DNA of 64,000 nucleotides from Bradyrhizobium retamae (GCF_001440415.1 NZ_LLYA01000192.1:124001-188000), one strand, 5' to 3'; counted from the first letter of the stretch, positions 8,478-17,962 are shown. Notes: generated from the letters alone by a model not told the origin. Numbers and translations are program-made.

Positions 8478-9464
8478 TCACGCCATCGCCGGTTGATCTG
8501 CGGCAACAGCATCCGGCCCGACCCAGCGGCGAAACCGGTCAAAATCGATATTGCCGCCGCTCAAAACTAGTCCGACGCGCTTGCCTTGAAGTTTCTTCTT
8601 CTCCTGCAGAGCCGCCGCCAGCGCAGCCGCGCCAGCGCCTTCCGCAAGATTGTGGGTATCGGTCCAGTAAGCCCGCATCGCCGAGGCGATTTCGTCGTCG
8701 GTCACCTGCACGACGCGGGAAGCGCCCTTGCAGATGATCGCGACCGCATCGGCATCGGGATTGCGTGTCGCCACACCGTCGGCGCGCGTGTTGCTGGTTT
8801 TGGTCGTCACGACGGCGCCGGCCGCGAACGACAGTGCGTAAGACGGCGCTTCGGTCGACTGCACGCCGATGATTTCCGTTTTCAGGCCAAGCAGATCACG
8901 CGCCAGGATGCAGCCGCAAATACCGGATCCCTGCCCAATCGGAACATAGAGAACGTCGAGATCCGGCGCCGTTCGCAATAGTTCGAGCGCATAGGTCGCG
9001 ACACCCAGGACGAGATCGGGATGGAAGGCCGGCACGATTTCCAGCCCATTCGTCTCCGCGCGACGATAGGCTTCCTCGCGTGCAGCCTGAAAATCCTCTC
9101 CGTGCTCGACAAGCTCGGCGCCAAATCCGCGTATCGCGCGATTTTGCTCGACCGAATTGCCGTGCGGAACATAGATCGTCACCGGCAGGCCATGACGACC
9201 TGCCGCGAATGCCAGACTCTGTCCGTGATTGCCGCGCGTCGCCGAAATGATCCCGGGCGTGCTGGGCCGTTCACGCTTCAGGCGATCGAGATAGACCAGT
9301 CCGCCGCGCACCTTGAAAGCGCTGGTCGGCGTATGGTTCTCATGTTTGACGATGACGCGCGTCCCCAGCCGTTCGGCCAGCAGCGGCCAGACATGCGCCG
9401 GCGTCGGCGGCACCGCCTGCCCCACGATGTCGTGCGCGCGTTCGAGCTCTGCGAGGTCAAACAT
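8478..9464 (-). CDS. Threonine dehydratase-like PLP enzyme without ACT domain
   Basis: A fold-type II PLP enzyme of 328 aa from the threonine/serine dehydratase family. The PLP lysine is Lys51 in TSAFKVRGG, the phosphate loop is GQGSGICGC, and the C-terminal glycine loop is LSGGNID. Such enzymes deaminate threonine to 2-oxobutanoate, the isoleucine precursor used by IlvBN. It ends after the catalytic domain, so the C-terminal ACT-like regulatory domain of biosynthetic IlvA is absent, as in catabolic TdcB-type enzymes. AGAGGGCAG precedes the ATG at 9464. It lies 13 bases after ilvB and 25 before ilvN. Other dehydratases of the same fold are possible. Confidence 0.82.
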   Translation of the reverse strand: MFDLAELERAHDIVGQAVPPTPAHVWPLLAERLGTRVIVKHENHTPTSAFKVRGGLVYLDRLKRERPSTPGIISATRGNHGQSLAFAAGRHGLPVTIYVPHGNSVEQNRAIRGFGAELVEHGEDFQAAREEAYRRAETNGLEIVPAFHPDLVLGVATYALELLRTAPDLDVLYVPIGQGSGICGCILARDLLGLKTEIIGVQSTEAPSYALSFAAGAVVTTKTSNTRADGVATRNPDADAVAIICKGASRVVQVTDDEIASAMRAYWTDTHNLAEGAGAAALAAALQEKKKLQGKRVGLVLSGGNIDFDRFRRWVGPDAVAADQPAMA

Positions 9465-9477
9465 CTGCCCTCTTACC

Positions 9478-11253
9478 TCACACCAGCGCCTTGCCGCCGG
9501 CAAACGCCGCGGCGGTGGCTTCATCGGTTGCTTCCGCCGGCAGCAGCATTTCGTTGTGCGCCTTGCCGGACGGAATCATCGGGAAGCAATTTTCCAGCGC
9601 GGCGACGCGGCAATCGAACAGCACCGGACGCTTGACCTTGATCATCTCCTTGAGCGCGCCGTCGAGATCACCGGGCTTGATCGCCTGGATGCCGACGCAG
9701 CCGAACGCATCGGCGAGCTTGACGAAATCCGGCAGCGCTTCGGAGTAAGAATGCGACAGCCGGTTGCCATGCAGGAGCTGCTGCCACTGCCGCACCATGC
9801 CCATGTACTGGTTGTTCAGGATGAAGATCTTGATCGGCAGTTCAAACTGAACCGCCGTCGACATCTCCTGCATCGTCATCTGCACCGAGGCGTCGCCGGC
9901 GATGTCGATCACGAGGCTGTTAGGGTGCGCGACCTGCACGCCGAGCGCGGCCGGCAGGCCGTAGCCCATCGTGCCGAGACCGCCCGACGTCATCCAGCGA
10001 TGCGGCTCCTCAAAACCGAAGAACTGCGCCGCCCACATCTGATGCTGGCCGACTTCGGTGGTGATGTAAGTGTCATGGCCGCGTGTCGCCTCGAACAGCT
10101 TCTGAATGGCGTATTGCGGCAGGATAACGTCGTTGCTCTTCTTGTAGGCGAGCGAATTGCGCGCACGCCAGGTGGCGATCTCCTGCCACCAGCTCTTGAT
10201 GTCGGGCTTCTTCGCCTCCGCCCTGAACACCTGCAGCAGGTCGCCGAGCACATTGCCGGCGTCGCCGATGATCGGCACGTCGACGCGGATGTTCTTGTTG
10301 ATCGAGGAAGGATCTATATCAATGTGGATCTTCTTCGAGCCCGGCGAGAATGCGTCGGTCCGGCCGGTGATGCGGTCGTCGAAGCGCGCGCCGACGCACA
10401 GCATGACGTCGCAACCATGCATCGTCATGTTGGCCTCGTAGGTGCCGTGCATGCCGAGCATGCCGAGCCAGTTCTTCCCCGTGGCCGGATAGGCGCCGAG
10501 GCCCATCAGGGTCGAGGTGATCGGAAAGCCGGTGACATCCACGAGCTCACGCAGCAGCTTCGACGCCTCGGGTCCGGAATTGATGACGCCGCCGCCGGAA
10601 TAGATCACCGGGCGCTTGGCGGCGGCCAATAGCGCCACCGCTTTTCGGATCTGTGCCGCATCGCCTTTCACCCGGGGGGTATAGGACACATGCACGTCGG
10701 ATTTGCGCGGCGGATGATAGGTACCGACCGCAAACTGCACGTCCTTGGGCACGTCGACCACGACGGGTCCGGGACGGCCCGTGGTCGCAACGTAGAACGC
10801 CTCGTGCAGCACCTTGGCCAGATCGTTGACGTCGCGCACCAGCCAGTTGTGCTTGGTGCAGGGACGGGTGATGCCGACGGTGTCGCATTCCTGGAACGCG
10901 TCGTTGCCGATCAGATGGGTGGGGACCTGGCCGGTGATGCACACCAGCGGGATCGAGTCCATCAGCGCATCCGTCAGCGGCGTCACCATGTTGGTGGCGC
11001 CTGGGCCTGACGTCACCAGCACCACGCCCGGCTTGCCGGTCGAGCGCGCGTAGCCCTCGGCGGCATGGCCGGCGCCCTGCTCGTGCCGCACCAGGATGTG
11101 CTCGACCTCGCTCTGCTGGAAAATCTCGTCATAGATCGGAAGCACCGCGCCGCCGGGATAGCCGAAGACGTGCTGGACGCCGTGATCGATGAGCGCGCGC
11201 ACGATCATCGCGGCGCCGGTCATCTGATTGGGGTCGTTGCTCTTGTCGGTCAT
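9478..11253 (-). CDS. ilvB: Acetolactate synthase large (catalytic) subunit
   Basis: The ThDP- and FAD-dependent catalytic subunit of acetohydroxyacid synthase, 591 aa, which condenses pyruvate with pyruvate or 2-oxobutanoate. It shows VFGYPGGAVLPIYDE, the catalytic Glu region (RHEQGAGHAAEGYARSTG), and the ThDP-binding end (GDASVQMTMQEMSTAVQ ... NNQYMGMVRQWQ). ATG 11253 is chosen because the upstream extension has a sequence unlike the family and overlaps the attenuator; GGAG lies 10 bases ahead. The transcript starts with a leader peptide and terminator, so expression is probably set by attenuation. It heads the ilv operon. Also named ilvI. Confidence 0.96.
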   Translation of the reverse strand: MTDKSNDPNQMTGAAMIVRALIDHGVQHVFGYPGGAVLPIYDEIFQQSEVEHILVRHEQGAGHAAEGYARSTGKPGVVLVTSGPGATNMVTPLTDALMDSIPLVCITGQVPTHLIGNDAFQECDTVGITRPCTKHNWLVRDVNDLAKVLHEAFYVATTGRPGPVVVDVPKDVQFAVGTYHPPRKSDVHVSYTPRVKGDAAQIRKAVALLAAAKRPVIYSGGGVINSGPEASKLLRELVDVTGFPITSTLMGLGAYPATGKNWLGMLGMHGTYEANMTMHGCDVMLCVGARFDDRITGRTDAFSPGSKKIHIDIDPSSINKNIRVDVPIIGDAGNVLGDLLQVFRAEAKKPDIKSWWQEIATWRARNSLAYKKSNDVILPQYAIQKLFEATRGHDTYITTEVGQHQMWAAQFFGFEEPHRWMTSGGLGTMGYGLPAALGVQVAHPNSLVIDIAGDASVQMTMQEMSTAVQFELPIKIFILNNQYMGMVRQWQQLLHGNRLSHSYSEALPDFVKLADAFGCVGIQAIKPGDLDGALKEMIKVKRPVLFDCRVAALENCFPMIPSGKAHNEMLLPAEATDEATAAAFAGGKALV

Positions 11254-11310
11254 GGTCTGCTCCGGATGCGCTTGTCGGCGCGGCTTCTTTCGGTTGTCTG
11301 TTTTGGGAAA

Positions 11311-11334
11311 TAAAAAAGGGACCCGAGAGGCCCC
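11311..11334 (-). terminator. Attenuator terminator upstream of ilvB
   Basis: On the minus strand GGGGCC-TCTC-GGGTCCC forms a G+C-rich stem followed at once by TTTTTTA. It lies between the leader peptide and ilvB, 57 bases upstream of the ilvB ATG. With the leader peptide it forms a classical transcription attenuator. Confidence 0.8.
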
Positions 11335-11336
11335 AT

Positions 11337-11384
11337 GCACACCGCCTGAATTTGGATGGCCGCTAGCCATCCCCGGCGGTGTGC
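11337..11384 (-). promoter_or_regulatory. Leader-RNA hairpin of the ilvB attenuator
   Basis: A perfect 10-bp inverted repeat (GCACACCGCC at 11375-11384, read on the minus strand, against GGCGGTGTGC at 11337-11346) encloses a second perfect 7-bp stem (GGATGGC / GCCATCC). The first arm overlaps the Arg-His-Thr-Ala codons just after the regulatory Val codons of the leader peptide, so a ribosome stalled there would cover it. It sits 2 bases from the terminator stem. The exact antiterminator pairing needs folding. Confidence 0.65.
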
Positions 11385-11428
11385 CTGGGTACGACGACGA
11401 TAAGCAGCTTGGTAATAATGTTACGCAT
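11363..11428 (-). CDS. ilv operon leader peptide (attenuator peptide)
   Basis: A 21-codon frame beginning ATG CGT AAC ATT ATT ACC AAG CTG CTT ATC GTC GTC GTA and ending TAG. The peptide starts MRNIITKLLIVVV, so eight of residues 4-13 are Ile, Leu or Val, the three end products of the operon. It begins about 25 bases after the predicted transcription start and its end lies inside the RNA hairpin before the terminator. This is the architecture of multivalent ilv attenuators: starvation for charged Ile, Leu or Val tRNA stalls the ribosome and lets transcription pass. The peptide itself has no expected function. Confidence 0.83.
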   Translation of the reverse strand: MRNIITKLLIVVVPRHTAGDG

Positions 11429-11459
11429 TTTGCGGCTCGGACTTCCCAAAGGTTGCGCG

Positions 11460-11487
11460 GTTATACCGTTCGGCCCCCGGAAGTCAA
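11460..11487 (-). promoter_or_regulatory. Sigma70-type promoter of the ilvB leader
   Basis: On the minus strand TTGACT (11487-11482), a 16-base spacer and TATAAC (11465-11460), close to consensus. Transcription would start near 11453, about 25 bases upstream of the leader-peptide ATG, which fits the attenuator layout. Confidence 0.65.
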
Positions 11488-11587
11488 GGGACGGACGCTC
11501 TCGGCGCGATCTGGCCAGTGTAGCGGTGTTCCCGGCATTCGGCGAGGGGGAATTTTATGCGTGCAGCCATGGGAGCCGTTAAGGGGA

Positions 11588-11713
11588 CGTCATTCCGGGA
11601 TGGTCCGAAGGACCAGATCTCAGATGCGCAATTGCGCACCGGGGAATCTCGAGATTCTCAGATGTGCAATTGCACATCTTAGTTCGCATCTTCGATGCGC
11701 CCCGGAATGACGG
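11588..11713. repeat. Dispersed ~125-bp palindromic element, copy A
   Basis: Bounded by CGTCATTCCGGGA and CCCGGAATGACGG, with inner palindromes (GATGCGCAATTGCGCA, AATCTCGAGATT, GATGTGCAATTGCACATC) and GGTCCGAAGGACC. The same units occur in order or in reverse at 15310-15430 and 60911-61035. Its last ~35 bases, read on the minus strand, encode the C-terminal residues and stop codon of MiaA. Confidence 0.85.
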
Positions 11714-12627
11714 TGCCAACCCACCCCCTCGCCGCCTCCGGCGTCACCCATTCGAACTCCGGCAATTGATGCCGAAACCAAGTGAATTGCCGTTTTGCAT
11801 AATGGCGGGTGTCGGCGCGGCCGATTTCGGCGGCCTCCTCGCGCGTGATTTCACCCCTGAGGTGCCGGATCAGCGCCGGCACGCCATGGGCCTTCATCGC
11901 CGGCAGCAGGGGATCGAGCTTTCGCCCGGCGAGCGCTGCGACCTCGTCCAGCGCGTCCGCCGCCAGCATCGCACCGAATCGCGCATCGATCCGCGCATAT
12001 AGTTTTTCACGCTCAGGCGCGAGGAACAGCGCCGAGACCTCGCTCCGAGGCAGCAGCGGCGGCAGGCCCTCGCGATGCCAGTCCGGCAGTGCGCGGCCGG
12101 TGGCTTCCACGACTTCCAGGGCGCGGGCAATCCGGGTGCGGTCGCGCGGCTTCAGGCGTTCGGCGGAGACGGGATCACGCCGCGCCAGTTCGGTGTGCAG
12201 CGCTTCAACGCCGTCGCGTTCCAGCCGCGTCCGAACGGCATCGCGAACCTCGGCGGGTATCGGCGGTACCGCGGAGAGACCGCGTGTCAATGCCTTGAAA
12301 TAGAGGCCGGACCCACCGACAAAAATTGGCAGCCGCTTTTCCGCGCGCGCCTCTGCGAGCACCTTTCCAGCATCCGTCACCCACGCTCCGGCCGAGAAAT
12401 TAACCGCCGCGTCGACATGGCCGTAGAGCCGGTGCGGCACGCGCGCCTCCTCCTCCGGCGTCGGCCGCGCCGTGATGATGCGGAGATCGCGGTAGACCTG
12501 CATCGAATCTGTGTTGATGACGACGCCGCCGGTCTTTTGGGCCAATTCGAGCGCCAGGGCCGACTTGCCGCTGGCGGTCGGCCCTGCGATAAGCACGGCC
12601 TTGCTCAAATCTAGCTGATGCGCCTGC

Positions 12628-12629
<2 letters not shown>
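11679..12629 (-). CDS. miaA: tRNA dimethylallyltransferase
   Basis: MiaA, 316 aa, adds the dimethylallyl group to A37 of tRNAs that read UNN codons. The P-loop GPTASGKS lies at residues 16-23, followed by the DSMQVYRDLRIITARP block, the VGGSGLYFKAL segment, and the late conserved region ADTRHYAKRQFTWFRHQ. The last dozen residues (GTVIPGRIEDAN) do not belong to the family; they are encoded by dispersed element copy A. ATG 12629 is chosen because it leads straight to the P-loop strand; an ATG at 12650 is also possible. The chosen start overlaps the start codon of divergent serB. Confidence 0.93.
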
Positions 12630-13530
<901 letters not shown>

Positions 13531-13545
13531 TCCCGTCGAACTCCA

Positions 13546-13631
13546 TCGTCATGCCCGGACTTGATCCGGGCATCCATCAAAGCAAAAAGATTCTTGCGAA
13601 GAGGATGGATGGCCGGGTCAAGCCCGGCCAT
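13546..13631. repeat. Double palindromic repeat between convergent serB and Do protease
   Basis: Two palindromes, GCCCGGACTTGATCCGGGC and GGCCGGGTCAAGCCCGGCC, are joined by about 45 bases that begin and end with CATCCATC / GGATGGATG. The CCGGATCAAGTCCGGG core recurs in the repeat at 27486-27609. Position between two converging genes suggests a bidirectional terminator role. Confidence 0.75.
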
Positions 13632-13650
13632 AACGAGATTGCCTTGACGC

Positions 13651-15156
13651 CTACTGCACGCCGAGCGCCACGAATCGCAATTCGCCCTCGGCGTTCGACA
13701 CCAGCAGCAGTACCGATTTCTTGCCGTCCTTCTTGAGCTGATCGACGCGCTTCTTGATGTCGGCGGCGCTGGCGACCGCTTCCTGCGCCACTTCGACGAT
13801 GACGTCGCCGGCCGAGAGCCGCTTGTCGGCGGCGTCGGAGGAGCCGTCGACACCGGTGATGATGACGCCTTTCACGCTCTCCTTGATCTTGTACTTCGTA
13901 CGCAGGTCCTTGCTCAGCGCGGCAAGATCGAGGCCGAGCGCCTTTTGCGTCACCGGCTTCTCGACAGGGTCTTCCTTGGCCTTGGCGGCGGCCTGCTGCA
14001 CCTTTTCAGTATCCTCGAGGCGGCCGAGCGTAACCTTGCGGGTTTCCTCGTTGCCCTTGCGGATGATGACCACGTCGACTTCCTTGCCGACGGCGGTATC
14101 GGCGACGACGCGGGAGAGATCCTTCGGGTCCTTGACGTCCTTGCCGTCGAACTTGACGACGACATCGCCAGGTTCGATGCCGGCAGGCTTGGCCGGCCCC
14201 TTGTCGTCAATGCCGGCGACCAGCGCGCCGCGGGCGGGCTTGATGTTGAGGCTTTCGGCGATCTCCTCGGTGACCTGCTGGATCCGCACGCCGAGCCAGC
14301 CACGGCGCAGTTCGCCGAACTGCCGAAGCTGATCAACTACGGTGGCCACCGTCTTCGACGGCACCGCGAAGCCGAGGCCGATCGAACCGCCGGTCGGCGA
14401 GATGATCAGCGTGTTGACGCCGACCACTTCGCCTTCGAGGTTGAACAGCGGCCCGCCGGAATTGCCGCGGTTGATGGAGGCATCGGTCTGGATGTAGCTG
14501 TCGTATGGCCCCTGGCTGATGTCGCGGTTGCGCGCCGACACGATACCGGCCGTGACCGAGCCGCCGAGGCTGAACGGATTGCCGATCGCAATCACCCACT
14601 CGCCAAGCCGCAGCTTGTCGGAATCGCCGAACTTCACCGCGGTCACCGGCTTCACCGGCTTGAACTTCAAGACCGCAATGTCGGTCTTCTTGTCGACGCC
14701 GACCAGTTCGGCCCTGATCTTGGTGCCGTCGTTCATGATCAAGTTGATCTCGTCGGCATCCGCGATGACGTGATTGTTGGTGACGACGACGCCGGCGGCA
14801 TCGACGATGAAACCGGAGCCGAGCGAATTGGTCTTGCGCGGCGGCTGCATTTCGCCGCTCTTGTCGCCGCCCTTGGGCACGGCGCCACGCCGGTTCTTGA
14901 AGAAGTCGTCAAAAAATTCCTCGAACGGCGAGCCCGGCGGCAGTTGCGGCATCGTATCCCTGCCGCCCTTGGCTTCCACGCTCTGCGAGGTCGAAATATT
15001 GACGACGGAATCGATCACCTTCTCGGCAATGTCGGCGATACCGTCCGGCCCGCGCGCGCTGGCCGGCACTGAAGCCAGCATGCTGGCGGCACCGAGCGAG
15101 ATCGCAATTCCCATCAGGCGCAGGCGGCTTTTCAAGGCGGGTCTGGCACCGGTCAT
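13651..15156 (-). CDS. Do family periplasmic serine protease (DegP/MucD-like)
   Basis: A secreted HtrA protease and chaperone of 501 aa for periplasmic quality control. A signal peptide (about 1-35, ending SVPASARG) is followed by a trypsin-like domain with catalytic His129 (NNHV), Asp159 (KTDIAVL) and Ser233 (RGNSGGP). Two PDZ domains follow (about 285-375 and 405-500), the first with the carboxylate loop RRGWLGV. ATG 15156 is chosen because it starts the signal peptide and has GGAG ten bases ahead; the longer frame has no such support. It follows hflK-hflC-DUF2065 on the same strand after 281 bases that hold repeat copy B, so it probably has its own promoter. Confidence 0.93.
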   Translation of the reverse strand: MTGARPALKSRLRLMGIAISLGAASMLASVPASARGPDGIADIAEKVIDSVVNISTSQSVEAKGGRDTMPQLPPGSPFEEFFDDFFKNRRGAVPKGGDKSGEMQPPRKTNSLGSGFIVDAAGVVVTNNHVIADADEINLIMNDGTKIRAELVGVDKKTDIAVLKFKPVKPVTAVKFGDSDKLRLGEWVIAIGNPFSLGGSVTAGIVSARNRDISQGPYDSYIQTDASINRGNSGGPLFNLEGEVVGVNTLIISPTGGSIGLGFAVPSKTVATVVDQLRQFGELRRGWLGVRIQQVTEEIAESLNIKPARGALVAGIDDKGPAKPAGIEPGDVVVKFDGKDVKDPKDLSRVVADTAVGKEVDVVIIRKGNEETRKVTLGRLEDTEKVQQAAAKAKEDPVEKPVTQKALGLDLAALSKDLRTKYKIKESVKGVIITGVDGSSDAADKRLSAGDVIVEVAQEAVASAADIKKRVDQLKKDGKKSVLLLVSNAEGELRFVALGVQ

Positions 15157-15309
15157 GTCGGCTCGTCTCCAAAGGCTCAAATTTGGCGCCCACAGTGCGC
15201 CCGAACGGGTCCTAGGCGCAAGCATCTGCGCCTGACATTCCGGCGGAAAACGGGCGGCTCGCGGCTCACGATTTCGTTGGCGCCAGAGCTAGTTGCGGCC
15301 GTTGATTAC

Positions 15310-15430
15310 CGTCGTTCCGGGGCGCGAAGCGAACGCAGATGAGCATTTGCACATCTGAGAATCTCGAGATTCCCCCTATGCGCAATTGCGCATCTGAGGA
15401 TCGGTCCTTCGGACCATCCCGGAATGACGG
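15310..15430. repeat. Dispersed ~125-bp palindromic element, copy B
   Basis: Starts CGTCGTTCCGGGGCGCG and ends CCCGGAATGACGG, with the same inner units as copy A (GAGAATCTCGAGATTC, ATGCGCAATTGCGCAT, GGTCCTTCGGACC) in the opposite orientation. It is intergenic, between the Do protease and the DUF2065 gene, and ends 8 bases before the DUF2065 stop codon. Confidence 0.85.
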
Positions 15431-15437
15431 AGGAACC

Positions 15438-15638
15438 TTACCGCCGCACGAACCAGATCAGCAGCAGGCCGACGACCGCGGAAACGATGCCGACGATCCG
15501 CAGGATATTATCCGGCGTCGCCAATGCGCTTTTCATCGCCCGGCGCATCCAGGCCGGGCTGGCTGCGAACATCAGGCCTTCGAGCACAAAGAGGATGCCC
15601 ACACCGATGAGGAAGTCGGCGAACGCAATGGACCTCAT
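15438..15638 (-). CDS. DUF2065 small membrane protein
   Basis: A 66-aa protein with two transmembrane segments (about 5-27 and 45-63) joined by a short basic loop (MRRAMKSAL). I assign it to DUF2065, a small inner-membrane family often found downstream of hflC in proteobacteria (YjeT relatives). It lies 99 bases after hflC on the same strand, so it fits that context and may be cotranscribed. The function is unknown; a partnership with the HflKC-FtsH complex is suggested by position only. Confidence 0.8.
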   Translation of the reverse strand: MRSIAFADFLIGVGILFVLEGLMFAASPAWMRRAMKSALATPDNILRIVGIVSAVVGLLLIWFVRR

Positions 15639-15737
15639 CGGATGGCATCCCCCCGCTACTCAAGCGCCTTTTTGCTTTTACGCCGGCGAAGCGACCCCCC
15701 GCTTCGCCGTAACATGCGTATTGTGCGGGCCGGCCGC

Positions 15738-16649
15738 TTAAGGCTTCGGCGCCGCGGCCGCCGCGGCTGCCGCCGGCGGATGGCCCGACGGATTGGCGAA
15801 GAAGCGGAAGAACTCCGAATCGGGCCGCAGCAGGAAACGGGTGTCGTTGGAGCGGAGCCCGGTCTCATAGGCCGACATCGAACGATAGAAGGCGAAGAAC
15901 TCCGGATCCCTGCCATAGGCCTCGGCGAACAACCGGTTGCGCTCGGCGTCGCCCACGCCGCGCGTCTGCTCGGCGGTCGAATTGGCCTCCGCGACGATGA
16001 CGGTGGCCTCGCGATCGGCCTTAGAGCGGATCTCCTGCGACTTCTGGCCGCCCTGGGCGCGGAACTCGGCCGCCTCGCGCTGCCGCTCGGTCTGCATGCG
16101 CTGATAGACCGCCTGGCTGTTGGCCTCCGGCAGATCGGCGCGGCGGATACGCACGTCGACCACCTGAATGCCGTACTGATCGGCCTCCCTGTCGAGTTGC
16201 TCGCGGATGCGCGTCATCAGGCCGTCGCGTTCGTCCCGCACCACGTTGATGAAGGGGACCTCGCCCAGCACGCGGCGCAGCGCCGCGTTCAACAGCGTGG
16301 TGAGCTGGATGTTGGCCGCCTGGATCGTGCCGATGCTCTGATAGAAGCGCAGCGGATTCTTGATCCGGTAGCGCGCGAAGGCGTCGACCACGAGCCGCTT
16401 CTGGTCGGAAGCGATCACTTCCTGGGACGGATTTTCCAGATCGAGGATGCGCTTGTCGATGGTGATGACGGTGTCGATGAACGGCGCCTTGAAGTTCAGG
16501 CCCGGCTCGGACACGACGGCAACGGGCCGGCCGAGCCGGACCACGAGCGCCTGCTCGGTCTGCGACACCGTGAAGATCGAACTGTAGCCCACGATCACCA
16601 CGACCAACAGCAGGATCAGGCTGACAATGCCTGTAACAGGGGACCTCAT
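15738..16649 (-). CDS. hflC: Protease modulator HflC
   Basis: A stomatin/prohibitin-family (SPFH) membrane protein of 303 aa that forms with HflK a cage around the FtsH protease. One N-terminal transmembrane segment (about 6-25) places the SPFH domain in the periplasm (FTVSQTEQALVVRLGRPVAVV...), followed by a long charged coiled coil (about 180-250: YQRMQTERQREAAEFRAQGGQKSQEIRSKAD in part) and the FFAFYRSMSAYE segment near the end. The tail is alanine-rich. It overlaps hflK by ATGA, so translation is coupled. Confidence 0.95.
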   Translation of the reverse strand: MRSPVTGIVSLILLLVVVIVGYSSIFTVSQTEQALVVRLGRPVAVVSEPGLNFKAPFIDTVITIDKRILDLENPSQEVIASDQKRLVVDAFARYRIKNPLRFYQSIGTIQAANIQLTTLLNAALRRVLGEVPFINVVRDERDGLMTRIREQLDREADQYGIQVVDVRIRRADLPEANSQAVYQRMQTERQREAAEFRAQGGQKSQEIRSKADREATVIVAEANSTAEQTRGVGDAERNRLFAEAYGRDPEFFAFYRSMSAYETGLRSNDTRFLLRPDSEFFRFFANPSGHPPAAAAAAAAPKP

Positions 16650-17791
16650 CGCGAGCCTCCCTGCTGCTGCTGCTGCTGACCGGCCGTCGGCGGCGGACGG
16701 CGCGGCGTCAATTCGCTGAGCGGCAGATAGGGCACGATGCTCTGTGCCGAGTTGCCACCGTCATAGACCAGCTTCTCGGAGCCGCCGAGAATCCGCTCCA
16801 TCGTCTCCAGGTAAATTCGTTGCCGCGTCACGTCCTTGGCCCTGTTGTATTCCTCGTACACCTTCAAGAAGCGCGCGCTCTGGCCTTTGGCCTCGGCGAT
16901 CGCCTGTTCCCTGTAACCCTCGGCGACCTGCAGGATCTGCGCGGCGCGTCCGCGCGCGTCCGGAATGACGCGGTTGGCGTAGGTCTGCGCTTCGTTCTGC
17001 AGACGCTCGAAGTCGGCGCGCGCGGCCTGCACGTCGCGGAACGCGTCGATGACCTGCGCGGGCGGGTCGACCTTCTGCATCTGCACCTGCGTGATCTGAA
17101 TGCCGGATCCGTAGGTATCCAGCGTCTTCTGCATCAGTTCGTGGACGGCCTGCTCGGTCAGATTGCGGGCGCCGGTGAGGATCGGCTGGATCTGCGAACG
17201 CCCGATCACCTCGCGCATCGCGCTTTCGGCCACCGCCTTCACGGTGCCTTCGGGATTCTGGATGTTGAAGAGGAAGTCGCCGGCGCCGTTGGGCTTGATC
17301 CGCCACAGCACCGTGAAGTCGACGTCGACGATGTTCTCGTCGCCGGTCAGCATCAGGCTTTCTTCCGGCACGTCCCGCATGGTGCGGCCGCGCCGCGCCG
17401 GATCGTCGATCAGGCTCATGCCGATCGAAATGGTGGAGACGCGCAGCGCCTTCGGCAACAGCACGGTTTCGATCGGATAGGGCAGATGATAGTTCAGCCC
17501 GGGCTCGACCGTGCGCACATGTTTGCCGAAGCGCAAGACGACGCCGAGTTCTTCCGACTGCACGCGGAAGAATCCGGACAATCCCCAGATTACCAGCGCG
17601 CCGGCGAGCACCAGCGCGATGCCCATGCCGCTGAAATAGCCGCCCGGCAGAAGCTGCTGCAGCTTGTCCTGACCGCGCCGCAGCAGATCCTCAAGATCAG
17701 GTGGCCTCGGCCCACCCGACTGCGGACCCGAACCCCACGGTCCCTTAGGACCCGGGCCCCATGGACCCCCACCTTGATTCTTCCACGGCAT
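16646..17791 (-). CDS. hflK: FtsH protease activity modulator HflK
   Basis: The partner of HflC, 381 aa. The N-terminus is a long Gly/Pro/Trp-rich cytoplasmic stretch (GGGPWGPGPKGPWGSGPQ) typical of HflK, then one membrane segment (about 55-75), the SPFH domain (RVQSEELGVVLRFGKHVRTVEPGL), and a coiled coil (EAQTYANRVIPDARGRAAQI). A run of Gln codons closes the C-terminus. The start is 23 bases after a purine-rich GGAGAG. A consensus -35 TTGACA lies at 17936-17941 on the minus strand, but I see no strong -10 with it. The dfrA gene ends 171 bases upstream. Confidence 0.95.
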   Translation of the reverse strand: MPWKNQGGGPWGPGPKGPWGSGPQSGGPRPPDLEDLLRRGQDKLQQLLPGGYFSGMGIALVLAGALVIWGLSGFFRVQSEELGVVLRFGKHVRTVEPGLNYHLPYPIETVLLPKALRVSTISIGMSLIDDPARRGRTMRDVPEESLMLTGDENIVDVDFTVLWRIKPNGAGDFLFNIQNPEGTVKAVAESAMREVIGRSQIQPILTGARNLTEQAVHELMQKTLDTYGSGIQITQVQMQKVDPPAQVIDAFRDVQAARADFERLQNEAQTYANRVIPDARGRAAQILQVAEGYREQAIAEAKGQSARFLKVYEEYNRAKDVTRQRIYLETMERILGGSEKLVYDGGNSAQSIVPYLPLSELTPRRPPPTAGQQQQQQGGSR

Positions 17792-17962
17792 GCAAACTCT
17801 CCTCCGCGAAGGCCCGGGTCCGCCTGTTTTGGGCAGGATGCCCGGCCTCGCCTATCAGCCCGGCTTTATAGGGGACCAACCGGGCGCTTACAACGCAAGC
17901 TTCCTGCACCAAGCAGCTATGCCTGACGCCATAATTGTCAATGTAAACATTGGTTAGCGAGG

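Noticed and set aside
9313..10632. Long plus-strand frame (439 aa) opposite ilvB
   Set aside because: Arg/His/Ala-rich antisense translation of a strongly conserved gene; not real.
13945..17926. Long plus-strand frames (375, 446 and 368 aa) opposite the Do protease and hflCK
   Set aside because: Antisense shadows of well-identified genes on the minus strand.
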